A stretch of 31,258 bases of DNA from an uncultured Oscillospiraceae bacterium (GTDB lineage: Bacteria; Bacillota; Clostridia; Oscillospirales; Oscillospiraceae): the NCBI GenBank assembly GCA_934589155.1, contig CAKTNP010000023.1, forward strand, positions 1-31,258. Direction: 5' to 3'. Every line of letters starts with the position of its first letter. The first letter of the stretch is position 1. Below are positions 28,976-31,258 of the stretch, in pieces. Position numbers and translations under genes: made by a program. The notes beneath the pieces are model-generated. The model had not been told where the DNA came from. It made no database searches and saw nothing but the letters and a program-made list of their open reading frames with translations.

Positions 28976-28993
28976 TGGGATGCCGTTGAGCGA

Positions 28994-31258
28994 TCAGATC
29001 TCCAGATAGGAGTCGGAATACAGCTCGTGATTCTTGATGATGTCGCAGGTCTTGATGGTCTCCATGAGCCGCCGGTCGCAGGGGTTCACGATGGCGGAGG
29101 TCAGACCCTGCATCATGGCCATAGCGACCATGGCGGAGTCCATGATGGGACGCACGTCCTTGGGGGCGCCGTTGGAGTTGTTGGACAGGCCGCCGGTGGA
29201 CTTCAGTCCCTCGTCAGCGAAGAGCTTGATGGCGTTCAGCACATCCATCTGCTTGTCCTGCATGCCCTTGACCACCAGGAACAGGGGGTCGAACCACAGG
29301 TCGGAGGAGTCCATGCCCAGGGACAGGCCACGCTCCAGCATGTTGTGGCAGTGCTCCATCCGCTCCTCATTGTCCTTGGCAATGCCGTCGGCGGAGCAGA
29401 GGGCGATACAAATGGCGTCGTTGGCAGCAGCCAGATCAATGTTCTCAATACGGCTGCCGGCGTCGGCGGAGTTCACGATGGGCTTGCCGTTGGTCCGGTT
29501 GTAGACCTTGATACCGGCCTCAATGGCCTTCTTGTTGGCGGTATCCAGAGCCAGAGGCACGTTGTCGAAGTTCTGCTGCAGCAGCTGAACCGCCCACATC
29601 ATACGCTCGGGGCCGTCCTTCTCGGCAGGTCCGATGTTCACGTCCAGATAGGTGGCACCGGCGGCGATCTGCTCGGCGGCACGCTTCAGGATGGGGGCGG
29701 GATCACGCTCGTCCATAGCACGGCGGATGGAGGGGCTGATGCAGTGGATCCGCTCGCCGATGGTGACGAAGGTCTTGGCCTCGGGGTTGTGGCCCTTGTA
29801 CTTGACGCCCATGTCCACCACTTCGATGGCGGGGACCTTGAGCTTGATGGCCTCGAAGTCCAGGGGCTTGTCCTCTTCCACGGGGGCAGCCTCGGCAGCG
29901 GGTGCGGGAGCGGCCACGGGGGCCTCCTCGCCGCCCACGGCGTACTCCTTGTCCTTCATAAACTTAGGCAGCTGCACCGCCTCGGTGGGGCCGACCACGA
30001 CCTTCCAGCCGGGCAGCTTTTCCTGGATCTCACCCTTCATGACGGCAACCTTGCCGGGGATGATCAGGGTCCGGGACTTGATCTTGTTCTCGATGTCGTT
30101 GTCCACGAAGAACTTCTTGATGGAGTTGGAGGAGAACTTGCCGGCGGCCCAGGCGGTCAGAACGGACATACCGGAGGCGTCGGTGATCAAGAGGTTCACG
30201 GGGCAGTTGCTCCGCTCCAGCTCGCCGGAGACCAGGAAGTAGGTCAGAGCGAAGTCCACGGTCAGGGCGCAGGGGCTGTTCTCGTCGGCCCCGTTCAGGG
30301 GGTAGATCTTAGCCTCCACCTTCATGGGCTTCTGAGGATCGGTGTAGATGTTCTGCCGCAGGCCGTACAGAGGCAGGGCCTCGGCGTAGGTCATCTGGTC
30401 CATAACGATGATGGAGCCATACTTCTCGGTGAACATGGCGGCATAAGCGGTCTGCAGGCGGCTGTCACCAGCGGCGACCTTCGCCAGGTTCACGATGGAG
30501 GGATAACCGAAGGTCCGGTCTCCATCCTTCAGGGCGGTCCGGCGGACCAGGACGGCATTCTTCAGAGCTTCCTTGGCGTTGGCGCCGGTGCAGTCGATGA
30601 TGAGGTTCTTGTTGCCCAGCTTCTCCAGAGCGGCCACGGTGTCGTAGATCTCCTCGATGGAGGAGCCCTTCACGCCCAGAACGGCCTTGCCCATAACGGC
30701 GGCGTTCATGGCCTCATAGCACTTGGAGCAGGCGCCCAGGACGATCACGTCGGAGGTCACGGCCACAACGGCGGCAGCCACGTCAGCATCGCTGGTCTCC
30801 ACGATGGGGTACCGGCCGGAATCCAGGACCTTCTTGGTAAGGGCCACCACGGCGTCGGCAGCGGCGTCGGCCTCGATGTACACGAACTCCACGTACTCCC
30901 GCTCGCCGATCCGCTCATAGTCAATCTTGGCAGCCTCGGCCAGCTTCTTCTCGGCCTCGGCCTCGTCGGAAGCTTTCACGGTGATGGCGAAACGGTTCCG
31001 GGACACCAGGGTCTTCTCATGACGGAACAGGACGGTCTCGCCGCCCAGCTTGATGTCGCCCACGGAGATGGTCTTCATGGGGGGCGCAGTAGCCTCGGAC
31101 AGCTTGGCTACGGCGTCAGGGGAAAAGTACGGGCACTTGTCGATGGTCACAGCGCCCTGGGCCACCTTCATGCAGAATGCCATACAGGTGGGGCTGCCGC
31201 ACTCCTTACAGTTCTTCTTCGGAGACAGCTTAAAAATATCCAGACCTTTCAAAGCCAT
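28994..31258 (-). CDS. acsC-acsE: Fusion of corrinoid protein large subunit (AcsC) and methyl-THF methyltransferase (AcsE)
   Basis: 754 residues in one frame. The start ATG is the last three bases of the window and begins the usual AcsC sequence, so the gene is complete. Residues 1 to about 435 are AcsC, the large corrinoid iron-sulfur subunit, with its [4Fe-4S] motif Cys17, Cys20, Cys25, Cys42 and a corrinoid-handling domain. Residues 442-465 are a flexible Ala/Pro/Glu linker. Residues about 496-754 are a complete AcsE methyltransferase barrel: TIGERIH, YLDVNIGPA, LALDTANKKAIEAG, IVNSADAG, WFDPLFL and GLSNNSNG match the pterin-binding residues of the Moorella enzyme. In acetogens known to me these are separate proteins that must dock for methyl transfer; here they are tethered. 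AcsD is not seen. Confidence 0.93.
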   Translation of the reverse strand: MALKGLDIFKLSPKKNCKECGSPTCMAFCMKVAQGAVTIDKCPYFSPDAVAKLSEATAPPMKTISVGDIKLGGETVLFRHEKTLVSRNRFAITVKASDEAEAEKKLAEAAKIDYERIGEREYVEFVYIEADAAADAVVALTKKVLDSGRYPIVETSDADVAAAVVAVTSDVIVLGACSKCYEAMNAAVMGKAVLGVKGSSIEEIYDTVAALEKLGNKNLIIDCTGANAKEALKNAVLVRRTALKDGDRTFGYPSIVNLAKVAAGDSRLQTAYAAMFTEKYGSIIVMDQMTYAEALPLYGLRQNIYTDPQKPMKVEAKIYPLNGADENSPCALTVDFALTYFLVSGELERSNCPVNLLITDASGMSVLTAWAAGKFSSNSIKKFFVDNDIENKIKSRTLIIPGKVAVMKGEIQEKLPGWKVVVGPTEAVQLPKFMKDKEYAVGGEEAPVAAPAPAAEAAPVEEDKPLDFEAIKLKVPAIEVVDMGVKYKGHNPEAKTFVTIGERIHCISPSIRRAMDERDPAPILKRAAEQIAAGATYLDVNIGPAEKDGPERMMWAVQLLQQNFDNVPLALDTANKKAIEAGIKVYNRTNGKPIVNSADAGSRIENIDLAAANDAICIALCSADGIAKDNEERMEHCHNMLERGLSLGMDSSDLWFDPLFLVVKGMQDKQMDVLNAIKLFADEGLKSTGGLSNNSNGAPKDVRPIMDSAMVAMAMMQGLTSAIVNPCDRRLMETIKTCDIIKNHELYSDSYLEI

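Noticed and set aside
29870..29940. Assembly error joining acsC and acsE
   Set aside because: The frame stays open through a composition-typical Ala/Pro/Glu linker with no abrupt change, and both flanking domains are intact and in the same direction. Reads should still be checked.

Overview
The window reads as a chromosomal segment of a GC-rich, anaerobic Firmicute of the Clostridia, most like the gut Oscillospiraceae/Ruminococcaceae group. Grounds: strong AGGAGG-type ribosome binding sites, TATAAT promoters, a YesM/YesN-type sensor pair, a clostridial-type FolD, and a bacterial Wood-Ljungdahl gene cluster. No species is claimed.

Left region (1-4392, + strand): a head-to-tail array of five paralogous secreted lipoprotein genes (first cut by the window edge, fourth with a doubled domain), separated by near-identical palindromic spacers and closed by a strong terminator. 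Next (4393-8752): a membrane histidine kinase, an ABC-type solute-binding lipoprotein with no permease, and an AraC-type response regulator. 8753-9687 holds a small membrane transporter and a possible 33-residue membrane peptide.

Middle (9690-11046): an AT-richer accessory stretch with a winged-helix protein, a frameshifted relic gene, and a tRNA-Leu(UAA) gene on the - strand whose 3' end is repeated 173 bp away around a hairpin-packed segment, which looks like an integration-site scar. 11172-15998 is a + strand operon: long structured leader, nagB, a phosphohexomutase, and a GH94 phosphorylase resembling N,N'-diacetylchitobiose phosphorylase. It suggests phosphorolytic use of chitin or amino-sugar disaccharides. 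Then come a GNAT acetyltransferase, a divergent pair (43-residue acidic protein and ribbon-helix-helix regulator) with twin dyad operators, and cysK facing a three-cysteine Rrf2 regulator.

Right half (18842-31258, - strand): a Wood-Ljungdahl cluster read right to left: an AcsC-AcsE fusion, acsB, the corrinoid activator acsV, a DUF3786 protein, fhs, a 111-residue unknown, fchA, folD and a DUF1576 membrane protein. Together they cover formate activation, methenyl/methylene-THF interconversion, methyl transfer to the corrinoid protein, corrinoid reactivation and acetyl-CoA synthesis. CO dehydrogenase (acsA), the small corrinoid subunit (acsD) and methylene-THF reductase are not in the window. 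The most unusual items are the AcsC-AcsE fusion, the lipoprotein array, the twin-operator mini-module and the tRNA-Leu scar.
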